A stretch of DNA of 64,000 bases from Lasioglossum baleicum (lineage: Eukaryota; Arthropoda; Insecta; Hymenoptera; Halictidae), in assembly GCF_051020765.1 (NCBI RefSeq), contig NC_134933.1, positions 15,659,461 through 15,723,460 on the forward strand, given 5' to 3'. Position 1 is the first letter of the stretch. The number at the start of each line of letters is the position of its first letter. This document shows positions 33,937-45,190 of this stretch, one piece after another. The notes below the pieces were generated by a model. The model saw nothing but the letters and a program-made list of their open reading frames with translations. It had not been told where the DNA came from and searched no databases. A program made the translations under genes and the position numbers.

Positions 33937-34394
33937 TGGCTGCATTTTACCTTGCGTAACCAGAAATTTTTGCCTTTTTCCAAAAATCCAAGTTTCAATC
34001 CTAGGCGATCAGCGGTTCAAGAGTTATGAGTGTTTAAATTTTAACGATTTTCAGCGTTTTTGACAGGTAAGGGCGCCGCCATATTGATTGGTATGTACCA
34101 GCCGTTAGACCGACCCGACTAGGCTTGCGAATGCGTTATCGTCATCACAGCGTGCTTGTGCTGCCATCTAGTGATTCCGTTCGGTAAACGCCGCGCGATG
34201 GTTACTATATACCAACATGGCGGAGCTCTTACCTCTGTCGAAAACACTGAAAATCGCTCAAGTTTAAACACTCATAACTTTTAAACCACTGATCTCCTAG
34301 GATTGAAACTTGGATTTTTGGCATTTGCTCGCCAAAATCTGGATTACATGTGGTGAAGACAAAAATTTCTGGTTATGCAAGGTAAAGTTTAACT
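33937..34394. mobile_element. Large foldback MITE (~455 bp) with ~150-bp arms
   Basis: The left arm (TTTACCTTGCGTAACCAGAA, then CAAGTTTCAATCCTAGG, GTTATGAGTGTTTAAA, GATTTTCAG and CGCCATATTG) recurs in reverse complement on the right (TTTACCTTGCATAACCAGAA, CAAGTTTCAATCCTAGG, GTTATGAGTGTTTAAA, GATTTTCAGTG, CGCCATGTTGG). The right arm has about 20-30 bp extra. The central ~150 bp is CpG-rich and unique. No transposase. Confidence 0.85.
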
Positions 34395-35515
34395 TGCCTT
34401 AACCTTTGACTTGAACAATTCTTATTTTGCATAAAAATTGATGGTTTTTTTGATGGATTTTGATGTTCAACTTCGATTTCTTCGAATCGATTTCGACAAG
34501 TATTCTTTCCTGTAAAGATCCACAGTCTAATGTTAATAGTAAGATGGATGCACACACACACACACAATTTAGCGGATCAACACGTTGACCAGCAACTCAA
34601 CAGCCTCGCGAATTAGATCGAATCGAAGAAACTTTACGAAAAAGGAACTGTCATGTTAAGACTCGCGATAGACCTTATTCACTGGCGAAATCGTTGGGAA
34701 ATTAGGTATTCCAAGCGCCTACGCGAAATGTCGGCCCGATAGAGATACAGTGCCCATTCGCAGCGTTATCCGACGTCGATTTTTGGCAAGGTTCGGGCAC
34801 GCCAACTTTCGCGAACTATCACCCGGCCACCCCCAATTTTAGTGCATTCATAAGCTCGCGCGATTTATAGTCTGTCGATGGTCGCGCGTCGCGGTTGCTC
34901 GAAAAAGAAGAAATTTTTATCGCTGACAGTACAGGGGGAGTCGTGGTGATTCGATTTTGTTTCATTGCCGGCTGATCGATATTCGCGATCATATTTTTCT
35001 TTCGTTCGACGAGGCTTGTGTTGTTCCGTGTTTTAGGCAAATATTTCGGTGAATCGATTTCGCCGGCAGACGTCCTTGCCAGTTTGTAAACACGTTGACC
35101 AGTGCGACCGCGTTTCGCGCCGTGTTTTTCCATTTGTTTCCGTTTTTGGCGAAATTTCGGGTCGCTTGTGTACTTTTAATTGTGCATTAACAAATTGTAC
35201 TACCCTGCGTTGCAGTAGTTGATTGGACCTTTCTTTTAAATCAATGAAATAATTTATACTTTAACCGCTCGCGCCGTATCAGTTTCTTTACAGTTACAGT
35301 GATTAAAACGTCTTTATTCCCAAAACTAATTTCTATTTCTTTTTATTACAATCAATCAAATTTGATTCCATTTAGAAAGAAAGACGTGACATTGATATTT
35401 GTGACACTTCGTTTAAAATCTTCATCACGAGTGTGATTCGTTAAAATACGGAAAGGGGTTAATAAATCATATACACATAGCATTACGATATTCACATATA
35501 AAAAAGAATTTGACT
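34395..35515. other. Unassigned stretch with (CA)n
   Basis: A (CA)n tract lies at 34,551-34,566, and just before it TGTAAAGATCCACAGTCTA at about 34,511-34,529 matches the right end of the hAT-like MITEs. No recognisable gene. Confidence 0.45.
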
Positions 35516-35543
35516 AGCGTCGTAGAAGGGGAAGGTAGAGTGG
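35516..35543 (+). repeat. Dispersed repeat family A, partial copy
   Basis: GCGTCGTAGAAGGGGAAGGTAGAGTGG matches the 3' part of copy 2 (ACGTCGTAGAAAGGGAAGGTAGAGTGG). The rest of the unit is absent. Confidence 0.55.
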
Positions 35544-37330
35544 CCAAGAATGGCCAATGTGCGTGAGGCTTAACCGTGCACTATTGCGGGTTTCTCGCGG
35601 AACACGTTGGGTGGAACGCGTGCAAACGAGTAGCCCGTAAACGGCGAATGTCGCAGATAAAGAAGCGCCGCGACGCGATTCATTAGGAGCGTCGTTCCTG
35701 CCCAGATAAAAATGTTATTGCCCCACGGCTAATTTACGCGCCGCTGAATATCCCCTGGGAAGATTTAACCTCCACCCCCGCGGCGAAACGGGTCGAGCTT
35801 AAGGCCAACCGAGGGGCATTAAAGTCGATGAATTTGCAAGAAACGATACTCGATCACTCGGCCAGATCGAACCCCGAGATCTCGACGCGACGCAGCGAAT
35901 GCTTACGTATAATTTCACCGTGACACTTAACCTCCCCTTCTGCCTAGTCATTGCGTGGCTGCTAAACTTTCTTGCTGGCTGGATTCGTCAATTTTTGCAC
36001 TTTTATAGGACGTTGGGGGACGTTCACTGCAACGGTTTTACCGTTCACCACTTTACTCTTTAGTCGAGCTGCCCGTCTATTTAATATGTTTTTGCAATTC
36101 ATGAAAATGAAGGTGTATCGTTGCTGGTGCATTTATTTCCTCTATGCTCAACAGAATTTCGAATGTACAGCGTCTGTCAGACAGGATCAAAGATGTGTCC
36201 AGTATCTTGCCGCCGCTATAAAATGAAAATAAATGGCACTTCCAATGCTGATCCTCCGAAGCAACTTTAAAAATGTTTTCTCCTATTTCGAATCGTCGTT
36301 TTATGGAGTGCAGGGGACGTTTATAGCGTCGGTGGAATATTATACACGCCATTATTCCCCTCTTTGTGTTCTCGGAGATCGTTTAACCATTCATACGTAT
36401 AAATTATACGTTTATTTCCTCGGTTAAGCTCCTGGTCTATTGAATATAGTTTTACGTTGTATGTAGACATTGCAGCTAATACACACCCCTAAACTGCATA
36501 GTATTTCAAGCGTACAATTTTAACTGGATTAGATATCCCGTGTTGTATTGTTACTGTCGCATGAAAGTAACTGGGACTTTAGACGTTAGCCCTATGAAAC
36601 AATCTTAAAAACATTCATGCTGGATCCGTTTTTTGTTTTATAGATCATGAGAAACGTTTATGAAATATTATGCATGCTATTATTCCATACGTGACTCCTG
36701 TATTTTGTAATTGATACAGGCAAGTTTTATTTCAGATTTTTATTTTAATAGTCCACGGTCTGCTAATTATTTGCAACTGGTCCGAATTAGTTCGTCTCTC
36801 TTTCTTATCAAAGTGGGAATTTGTAGATGCACACTCAGCCGAGTCTAGCATTCTAATTCGCGGACTCGTTAGCGGCAGAATCTTTACGCGAGGCTTCCCG
36901 TTGAATTGGTTGAATGGGGATGGCGATGGTGAAGGAGGGCGCAAATCGCCGGATGTTTCGGTAAATGTGCAACACGATCGTAAAACCGGGCCGCTAACAA
37001 TGCCGGCTAACTGTCACAGCTCCGCGCAGCGCCGGGAAAAATCGCTTAAGATTCCGCCCGGGGATCCGGTTGATAATCGCCTTTTCGACGAAACTCGGCC
37101 ATGAATTCCGAGCGCGGGTGTGTCGGGCCGCGGCTTCGAGATTAACATTGATTTAAATTACAAATTTAACTACCTCGAAGAGCGGGTCTCCCGACCGGCA
37201 GCTATTCTGGGTCAACTGGCAGAGCTAGGCAGCGATAGGGCCCTCCATAGCTCCCCTAACTTTCAAGCCGCGTTACAGCACTGGTTCGATTCGCGTGAAG
37301 GAACCGTGCACTATACACGGTGTTCGACTA
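35544..37330. other. Unassigned stretch
   Basis: No recognisable gene. A weak hAT-like MITE end (CCACGGTCTGCTAATT) lies near 36,752. Confidence 0.45.
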
Positions 37331-38027
37331 CAGATGGGAGAACATTCATGGGGTGGTTCTCCATGATAATATAAAACGAAAATCAAACATGAGAAAATTG
37401 CCATTTCGACTTCGTTCTTTAGTTATCACTAGACTGCGGATCTTTATGCATTTATGAAGAAATTGGTTGGGTGAAATATAAAACAATAACAGATTAGAAA
37501 AATTTAAGAATGTTGTAACGTTGTTTTTAATGAAACCAAATCATTAAGGGGTGAAATCAATTTTTACTTTACTCCTGCTGCCCACAATCAATGCAGAACA
37601 TTTTTATTTTGCATAAAGATCTGCGGTCTAATTATTACCAATGAAAAATCCGCCGAAAGTGCTGCAACCCGGTCTTATAGTGCCATGGAGGACTACCCCT
37701 GAAATTTTCTCCCACTTGTTGGCGAACACTCTGTATACGGAAACGTAATTGAATTTTACGTTTAGCAAGTTCCGGAATAAATGAAAGCATTTCAGACCGT
37801 AAACGGATAGGTATTAATAATTGCAAATATCCCCGAAATGCGGAAATCCGACCAACAGAGGCGTACATACTGTCATGTATCAAGTTACAGATACGTAACG
37901 TACACCACTGTCGGTCGGGTTGTGGCATTTTAGGCGGATCTTTAGTTGTTAGTACCTAAAAAACGACGCAAAAAACGCAATTTTCATCATCACCCCTTAA
38001 ATTTTCACCCATCTTACTAGTCGAAAG
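37331..38027. mobile_element. Composite MITE family D copy containing a hAT-like MITE
   Basis: The left part (GGGGTGGTTCTCCATGATAA..), the core (GTCATGTATCAAGT.ACAGAT, CTGTCGGT.GGGTTG..GCATTTTAGG) and the right ends (CCCCT.AAATTTTCTCCCACTTGT at about 37,695-37,725, again CCCCTTAAATTTTC at about 37,993) match the element at 44,706-45,190. The order suggests two overlapping or rearranged copies. A 201-bp hAT-like MITE interrupts the left arm at 37,430-37,630. Confidence 0.65.
37430..37630. mobile_element. hAT-like MITE (201 bp), nested
   Basis: Left end TAGACTGCGGATCTTTATG at 37,430; right end in reverse complement TAGACCGCAGATCTTTATG ending at 37,630. The flanking octamers GTTATCAC and ATTATTAC match at 6 of 8 positions and differ only by transitions, consistent with an aged 8-bp target duplication typical of hAT. 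Interior AT-rich, no coding. Confidence 0.75.
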
Positions 38028-38099
38028 CACAGAATCTTGAAAAAATGTGTCGACGAAATACAAAACTGTTAAAGAATTTGGAGAATGTAAAGATACCGC

Positions 38100-38197
38100 C
38101 ACATTATTTTCATCATACTAAAATTATTAATGTAATCGTAATCGTTCCTTGCAATCGACGTAGGCGATTTTTATTTTGCATAAAGATTCGCAGTCTA
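38100..38197 (+). mobile_element. hAT-like MITE, right-end fragment
   Basis: CTTGCAATCGACGTAGGCGA, then TTTTTATTTTGCATAAAGATT and CGCAGTCTA match the right part of the copy at 55,954-56,135. No left end was found. Confidence 0.55.
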
Positions 38198-39350
38198 ATC
38201 CGAAGCAATTAACGATCTTGTTATGTAACTTTTGCCAAAGTAATTTAGAGATTTTTCTAATTAAGCACAGTATGAGCTATAGATAAGTTCTTGCAGCCAC
38301 ACTGAAACATTCATTCCGATAATAGCATTAGATCCGCGTGATCCGACCTGGTCGCACGATTCCGACACAGTTTCGACTTCTGAGACGATTTTTAATCCCA
38401 GCCAAAGCTCCTGACATCACGCGACGTCCGCAAACGCTCTGCGGTCTCCGTGGACGATCCGATTTTTCAGCGATATCCAGCTCGAGATTCTTCTCTCATT
38501 TTTCTAACGCGATCAAGAAGCCTCGGACTCTCGATCTGGTTTCAGATGTTCGTAGGATTAATCGGCTCGTCGATGTCAATGTCATCGATCCCCTGGCATT
38601 TCGTGTCACGCTAAGTGGAAAGTTCCGGCGCTGTCTAATGTGCGAGGTAACTACGACTGTGAATTGAACTTTGACTACTTCCGGGACATCGGTATCGGTT
38701 CCTTGTCGTGAAATGTCCCACAGTGCCCCGGGAGATAGAAGCTGGCTGGACAAGTTGCATTTTTCAAGTGAATTCGACAAAATCGATACGGCTCCTTTGA
38801 ATACAGTCGTAATTTAAATAAAAAACTTATAGTAATCAATGGAACTTTTCAAATAATTTTACACAATTCTGCGATTCGAAGGGCCACCATTTCATTACGA
38901 TTTTTGTGTATTTTCCCGAGTTAAATAAGCTCCGTAAAACATTATTGTTTATTCGCCGATTACCAATTCCGTTTCCAACGATTCCAAAAGAACAGAGAAA
39001 CAAAGAATAAAATGAAAATGCAAGCTTCATGTGAAATTTCCAATGCGTGTATTACCTGAAAATTAAACTGAAGAGGAAACAAATATGGCTGATGGAATAG
39101 AAATACGAAGTATATCAAGATGTCTGGTTTTATAGGTTATTTAAAAATTGGAGCAGAGGGGCTAGAAGTAAATGCTAATGGAAGTTCATCGATATCAACG
39201 TTTCTATTATGCAAAATTTAGAATGGCAGGATTTCTTCGTTCGATTAAGAGAGTGTACCGAAAATACAGGGTAGATGGATCAGGAATAGAATCATATAAG
39301 AACTCATCCTATAGATACGACGCGAAATTAGTCCTTCATGACTCAAAATT
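38198..39350. other. Unassigned stretch
   Basis: No recognisable gene. The overlapping frames at 38,338-38,667 and 38,496-38,780 lie on opposite strands without motifs. Confidence 0.45.
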
Positions 39351-39530
39351 GGATCTGCGAGATTGACGATTTGAATTTGTATTGTGTATTCTGGGTCCTC
39401 CTGGTCCCTTCTGGAACTTTCTTCTGTATTCCTTCTGGAATCGTCTTCTGGATCTGTGAGATATCCATGAATTGAACTTGCACTGTTTTAATTGTCCTCC
39501 AACTCCTCGAGAAGTTCTTGTTACGCTAGA
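39351..39530. repeat. Diverged two-copy tandem repeat (period ~100 bp)
   Basis: GGATCTGCGAGAT..GAATTTGTATTGT at 39,351 recurs as GGATCTGTGAGAT..GAACTTGCACTGT at about 39,452. Both are followed by TCCTCC and an AGAA/GGAA..TTCTT segment. Short TTCTGGA-type repeats lie between. Confidence 0.5.
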
Positions 39531-39983
39531 TGCAGTTCTCTGCAGCAAAGCAACAATAACATCACGTAAGAAAAGCTCTATGTTCTCATAGTAGGAATAT
39601 CAACGAAAAAATGGATACTATCGATCCGAGAAATGGAGGGTCAAGTGAAACTGGGGAAAGAAATGGAGAAGTTTCCCGATAGGGGATGCACGAGTTGCAT
39701 AAATGCACCGATTGCGTAAATGCAGTTGGTAGGTGCGAGAAACGGGTATGGTCTCGCGATCGCGTCTTCGTTCCCCATCTTTTCACAGTTTACCGAGCAA
39801 GGCGTCGCGGTTTCGGTGTGGTTGTGGCAGTTAATTAAGAAAAAGGGACGAGCTGTTGTGAGCATGGAGGCGAGGGAAGGCGGCACGGCGTCGACGCGGG
39901 GATTTAATTAAATCAACGCGCGATAAATTCGAAAGACGAATTCTTAACCCCGACGTGGATATATCCGGTCGGTCGACTACGAT

Positions 39984-40036
39984 CTTCCTTCCTTCCTTCC
40001 TTCCTTCCTTCCTTCCTTCCTTCCTTCCTTCCTTCC
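39984..40036. repeat. (CTTC)n microsatellite
   Basis: About 13 uninterrupted tetramers. The open frame at 39,955-40,233 across it is an artefact. Confidence 0.95.
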
Positions 40037-40662
40037 TGCTCGCCTGCCAGCCAGCCCTTCAGCTCTTCCCTCGTACCCTAGTCCCTTGCCCCTCGTCGAA
40101 CCTGCCGGCCGAGATTAGGGGTGAGATTAGGAGGACCCGACACGTTGCAGGCGCGAGAACCACGATAAATTCTCCTTTGACTTTATCGATGCTCCCGGCT
40201 GCGGTCAAAGTCGCTTCACGAAAGTGCCGTTAAAAGGCAACATCCAGACCGGGATTAGACGGCGCTCGCATCGATCCGATCACCGTCTATCGACGATTAT
40301 TTGTCTTCGCGCCGATTCCAAGGAAAGCTCTCGCTTTCGTCTCGCGTTGCTGTTATTCCGCTGACTTCTTCCAGTACTGCTCAAATTTACACTTTCCCTG
40401 CAAGCTTTTTTGTCATTTAACCCGTTGCTCTATAATATGTTGTCAGACTCGTGACGAACATACTGAATTGAGTTTGATAAATACGTATGTTATTACTTTC
40501 CCCTAAACCGAAATGAAATTCTATGTTGATTCTGTTAATGTGTACAGCTGTCGGAGAAGAAACAGGCATGCAACTGATATAAATTTTCCCCTTTTTAGGG
40601 AATTACGAACTACACAAAAGTTCTAATCGCTGAAACCGCAAAACAAATCGTAGGGAAACAAC

Positions 40663-40748
40663 ATATTAGGTTGGGGAAAATGAAATCCATCATTTCTCCG
40701 CTTGAGACAACGTAAAAATAATGGATTTATTTTTTCCCAACCTAATAT
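40663..40748. mobile_element. Miniature mariner-type inverted repeat (86 bp)
   Basis: ATATTAGGTTGGGGAAAATG on the left pairs with ATATTAGGTTGGGAAAAAAT (reverse complement of the right). TTAGGTTGGGGAAAA next to TA is a mariner-type terminal repeat. Arms of about 28 bp with a ~30-bp centre make it one of the smallest elements in the window. Confidence 0.8.
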
Positions 40749-41746
40749 AAACAATGAACTTCGTAAATTTCTTCGTAGAAAACGAAACGCCGTGAGGTGA
40801 GACGAGACAAGATAAAATAAGATGTCGTGCATCGTTCACGCGGAATATATCGACGTAAAAGACATGTACCACTTTCTCAGGATCAATGAAAAATGTGTCA
40901 AAGTGACAGAGGTGACGGATGACGGTCGGATGGTCTGAAAAAATTCAGGCCCGGTAGCCACGAGGGCGTGTACAGCACCCTTAGAAATATCAATGACGTC
41001 GTCCTCGAATTTCTACGAGAAAGATGTCGAATTCCAATTTGATTTTACTCGTATGCGTTACTAAACATACCTTGTATAGAAACAGATTCCAATGGGAACG
41101 TGGGGGCAAATAAAAACCACGTAAATCATAACGCGTGTTACCTTTTGCCGCGGAGTGTACGCGTTCCGGCTTCGAGCGTGTCCAGGTTCAGTTTTGTGAC
41201 CGATCTGCCTGTCAGGCTGTATTTCGAAAAAGCTCGTTTCGGTTTTTAAACGCGTCGGCCGGAAGCCAGTCCCGCGTACCGGAAATGAACGGTTTTCGAA
41301 CCCGCTTGTCCGTGTCTGCGTGCGTGGCCCGTAGATAACGGCCGTGTGTACAAACATATATTCCGCAATCTCTGCGGGCAGCGGTGGTTTGCGGGGGCCC
41401 GGGGCGGAGGTGGTTGTTTTCTAGCGGAGCTCTCAGACAACACGAGGCGAAAGAGGCCTTTCGCCTCTCTCTCTCTCTCTGTCCCACTCTCCCCGGATCT
41501 CTTTCTCTCTGTTTCTCGGCAGCCACCCTCTCTCGCCCTTCAAGAAACAATATAATGTGATTTAGTAGACCATTACTGCCACTGTACTTTCCGAGTAGCG
41601 GCGCCTAGGTGCGGTGCACCAGCCTTCCATAGACATACCAACCTCACCGTAGTCACGTATAACCGACTGTTCTCTATCTCATCTGCCCTCCCCTCGTCCC
41701 GCCCTCTTATCTCTCGCCCTGCCACTGCCGTTGCCGCAACCCTCCG
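40749..41746. other. Unassigned stretch with short (CT)n
   Basis: CpG-rich from 41,130. A (CT)n tract lies at 41,466-41,481. No recognisable gene. Confidence 0.45.
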
Positions 41747-42169
41747 TTACAGCCCCGCACCCTTCAGCTGTCCCCCCAATATCGCTCTGATGTACAGGAT
41801 CTTGCGGCGAAAAACGAAATTTAGGGAGTCACCTCGCTCGGACCAGAGACTCCCCTTGCTTCTCTCTGAACTTTTCGCCAAATTATTCAACCCGGAGAAT
41901 CCCAATTGTTGCTCCCCGAAGGAAATCGCCCCGTGGAATACCGATAGATAGCGAATAAACATTTTACTCTCGTAAAAACTGTCACAAGTTACTCGCCATT
42001 GTGTTAGCACCTCTAGTGGCAAATTTCCGAATGTTGGTGGGAGTTTGATTAGAGGACAGACTCGTCGAACGGAACTACCGAGTAATTGTTTTAGGCCGTC
42101 CACGATTTGGCCAGCGCGAATTAGGAAATTTACGGCGGTATCTTCCTTTGACGGAGGAAATTGCGACAC
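41747..42169 (-). pseudogene. Possible decayed BEL/Pao-type gag fragment
   Basis: An open frame of 140 codons on the minus strand. Residues 41-49 read IKLPPTFGN and residues 57-65 read QWRVTCDSF, followed by FIRYLSVFHGAIS at 71-83. This order (a LPxF-G-N-type segment, a W..xxDSF segment, then a F.YL.xx.G.A segment) resembles the conserved gag region of BEL/Pao retrotransposons (DUF1759-type). The spacing between the first two motifs is longer than usual and several consensus residues are missing. No protease, reverse transcriptase or long terminal repeat is visible nearby. It could also be a chance frame. What I see is the motif order; the family assignment is inference. Confidence 0.3.
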
Positions 42170-42756
42170 AGAAATTCACTTCATAGAGGGCCATGTGTTC
42201 TTACGTTCAATGCAGAGACGCGCGAGAGAGGGTGCGCGAGAGAGGGACAGGGCGAGTCCTCCAGTCTGCGGTCACATACGTGTTCCCTAACATTATTAGT
42301 CAGTCCCCTCTGCCGTTTTGCGCGCTGTGCTTCATTAGTTCTGTTCATTAGCTAGTTCAGACCTATCTCGTTCCGTCCGTGGGGTATTTCCCAAATAATG
42401 ATACTCTATAGTCCGGCTGACCGTCGCTGTACATGCGATCGCGTAATAGAATACGAACGAAAACTCGTCGGGTGATGCATCGCCGTTCCCCGTTATCACG
42501 CCCCTGCTACGCCGCGCCGCGCCGCGTCGTTGCTCCGCACATTAGCTTCTGCTAATTTCCACATTTCTACACGGTCGGGAGCCCCTTATCTGTAGATTAT
42601 ACGTTTCTACGTGCGAAAACTAGCCTACGTGCCGCCAGAGATTTAAATGTTCAGTTCTCGAACGAAAATACGCGAACAGGGATTCCCAACTCGACCACGA
42701 AACAGCCGAACTCGAACTTCGTATTCGGCGACCTGCAAACAGGGTGTTTCAACGTC
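42170..42756. other. Unassigned CpG-rich stretch
   Basis: Contains a CGCCG-type tract at about 42,510-42,530 and an element-end-like ACAGGGTGTTTC at about 42,740. No gene recognised. Confidence 0.45.
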
Positions 42757-42938
42757 TAAGGGTTGATTTATAGTGGAGCAGCGAGGTGAGCTGTGCGGTG
42801 AAAATTAAATGAAAAACAAAGGAAATACATATGTACTTTTTCATTAGTATGTGTCGAAATGTTGTCACGAATGTTGGTTTCTTTTCACCGCGCCGCTATC
42901 ATCGATGCTCGCAGCTCCGCTATAAATTCAGCCTAAGG
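42757..42938. mobile_element. MITE with GGCTGAATTTATAG-type ends (~180 bp)
   Basis: Left AAGGGTTGATTTATAGTGGAGC..AGCGAG pairs with AGGCTGAATTTATAGCGGAG..CTGCGAG (reverse complement of the right). A second inner pairing is GCGGTGAAAA on the left with GCGCGGTGAAAA on the right. Superfamily unknown. Confidence 0.6.
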
Positions 42939-43399
42939 TTATTCCACGCGAATTCGGACACTCTTTGGAGTACTGTTTCGGACTTTGTTCAAATTTGAAT
43001 GTGTTGTAGTCTCTATTGACCTATGAACGAATCTCAAAGGACTTTTCGATATATTAAAAATTGTTGATTTTACAGACGTGTAAAAAAGGTGTCACCTTTT
43101 TTCATTAAATCATAAGACTAGAACTAATAAAACGATGAAAATGAGTTTATAGGAACTTATAGAGAAAATGTAGGAGTATCCACTAAAAATGTTGTCATTT
43201 GAAGAAAATGTTATTTTTCACCATTTATTTTGCAATTGTTTTAAACAAACACCATGTTTTCATAGCAGGGAACTTTTTGAAAATTTGAAAATGTGTTCCC
43301 TTTATGTGTTCCCTTCTCTCAAGCGTTCTCAAGTGTTCCCTTTATGACGTTTAATTATTTGAAGTGAACGCTGCACTCGGACTTCATATCTATCTTTCA
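42939..43399. other. Unassigned AT-rich stretch
   Basis: Nothing recognisable apart from a short repeat of AGTGTTCCCTTTATG near 43,290-43,350. Confidence 0.45.
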
Positions 43400-43442
43400 T
43401 AAAGCTTTACTATTTGTATGTCGCATGAAGATCCACAGTCTA
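43400..43442 (+). mobile_element. hAT-like MITE, right-end remnant
   Basis: TCGCATGAAGATCCACAGTCTA resembles the right end TGCATAAAGATCCGCAGTC of the hAT-like MITEs, with a few changes. Upstream sequence is too diverged to define the rest. Confidence 0.4.
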
Positions 43443-43499
43443 ATTACAATTCATCGGGAGAAGCGAATTCGTGGGATTAATAAGCGTTTCGATGATTTT

Positions 43500-43835
43500 A
43501 AAGCAGAGATTCTGCTTTGACGTTCCGGAAGGTTGGTTCTCGAGCTCGCAAGTCGAAAATAGTTTAATTACCGTCATCCCCTGTGCCGACAAATAGATTT
43601 GATACTTTATGCAAATAAACGCGGCATATGCGAGTGCTATAAACAAATATTTCGAGGGAGCAATTTATTAGCCATATATAAATACAGTATATTCTTTGAA
43701 GTTTCTAAGGGGTGGCTTTCATGCTCGTACGTCAAAATAATTTTAATCCTCGATGCTTCCCTAGCCAACAAATGAATGTGACACTCTAGCACAAATGAAC
43801 GAAGCATAACAAGCTCGATTGCTATAGAAAGAGTT
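43500..43835. repeat. Diverged two-copy tandem duplication (period ~178 bp)
   Basis: CTTTGACGTTCCGGAAGGTTGG, GCTCGCAAGTCGAAAATAGTTTAAT, GCCGACAAATAGAT and GAGTGCTATA are matched downstream by CTTTGAAGTTTCTAAGGGGTGG, GCTCGTACGTCAAAATAATTTTAAT, GCCAACAAATGAAT and GATTGCTATA. This is an old duplication. Confidence 0.6.
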
Positions 43836-44705
43836 CACCATGGAGCCATTTCTACCGATTAATTTCAAAAAGCATTTAATTCGAAGAATATTCTGATCAG
43901 CGTGTACCGGAGGGCTTTTCTCTCAGGAACAGAGAGCGTACACCGGACAAAGCGGGGGAGAATTGTATTAATGTTTGAAATTTCAGTGAATCGAGAGGCT
44001 TCTGTATCCCGGGCGATGGAAGCTCGGAATCGCAGATTCAGCTCGTTTTAGCGAGAAACCACCCCTATTTGCTGGGTTTCTTTCCCACGATTCGAGAACC
44101 GGCTCGGCTCGGCTCGGCACGGCGCGGCGCGGCGCAACAATCGGGATAATGGCGAGAGCGTGTGTCGGCCGATGGTTTCGAAATTACGTGACAGTGCGTG
44201 CGCTAAAACCGAGAGAGAGAGCACCCTCCTACGATTCCCTCTCACCCCCATGCGCCATTCCCCATCGTGCCTCGAATCCTCCGCAACCCTTCGGTTGTAT
44301 TATATATAGGTATACATATATATTTCCGAAAGCGCGGTTCCGCTCTCGGCATGCAAATTAATCCGATTGCTTCGGTTATTTTTATTAATTAATCTGCACG
44401 ATGGAAAGTAAATTCCATCCCGTTCCCGACTTGATTCAATATTTAAGTTTAATCATACCGTCACCGCTTTCGGGATCGAGCAATAATTCCAGGACAATAC
44501 AATCCGGCCAATACCCGACTCGGTGTCTGATCGTTTCTCCAACACGAGTTTTTATTCGGATGACTTTGGTGTTCGACAGCGAACAGATGAGGAAGAGGCG
44601 GTAATGTGACCGCCTTGTCATTTCTCTTATTACAACAAAGGCAATTAAAAAAATAAAGACATTTTTAGCGGAGAACGATATAATTCGTAGTGTCTACTGG
44701 ATTTA
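43836..44705. other. Unassigned stretch with CGGCT/CGGCG tract
   Basis: A pentamer tract at 44,100-44,135 shifts from CGGCT to CGGCG units. No recognisable gene. Confidence 0.5.
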
Positions 44706-45190
44706 CACAGGGTGGAGGAAAATTAAAGGGGTGGTTTTCCATGACAGTATAAGACGGAAGTGAAGAATACAAATTTTTTAATTATCAACGATTAAAGATC
44801 CGCCTAAAATGCGGCAATTCGACCAAGAGAGGTGTGCGTACAGTCATGTATCAAGTGACAGATGTGTGTAACGTACTGTCGGTTGGGTTGACGCATTTTA
44901 GGAGGACTTTTAATTGTTAATAGAGAAAAATAAAGCTGAAATCGCAATATTTTAATTATTTATTTTCGTCTTATATTTTCATGGAGCACCGCCCCTTAAA
45001 TTTTCTCCCACTTGTAGTCGAACACATGTGACGTACCGTCAGTTGGGTTGCCGCATTTTAGGAGGACTTTTAATTGTTAATACAGAAAAATAAAGCTGAA
45101 ATCGCAATATTTTAATTATTTATTTTCGTCTTATGTTTTCACGGAGGACCGCCCCTTAAATTTTCTCCCACTTGTAGTCAACCACCCTGT
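44706..45190. mobile_element. MITE family D (485 bp) with an internal tandem duplication
   Basis: The left end is ACACAGGGTGG..AAATTAAAGGGGTGG with TTTTCCATGA following. The right end in reverse complement is ACAGGGTGG..AAATTTAAGGGG with CGGTCCTCCGTGA following. ATAAGACGGAAG on the left also pairs with CTTATGTTTTC-type sequence on the right. A 160-bp segment (44,871-45,030) is repeated at 45,031-45,190 with few differences, so the right arm is present twice. A related, older composite is at 37,331-38,027. Confidence 0.8.

Noticed and set aside
39955..40233. 92-codon frame
   Set aside because: Consists largely of a (CTTC)n tract read as FLPS repeats.
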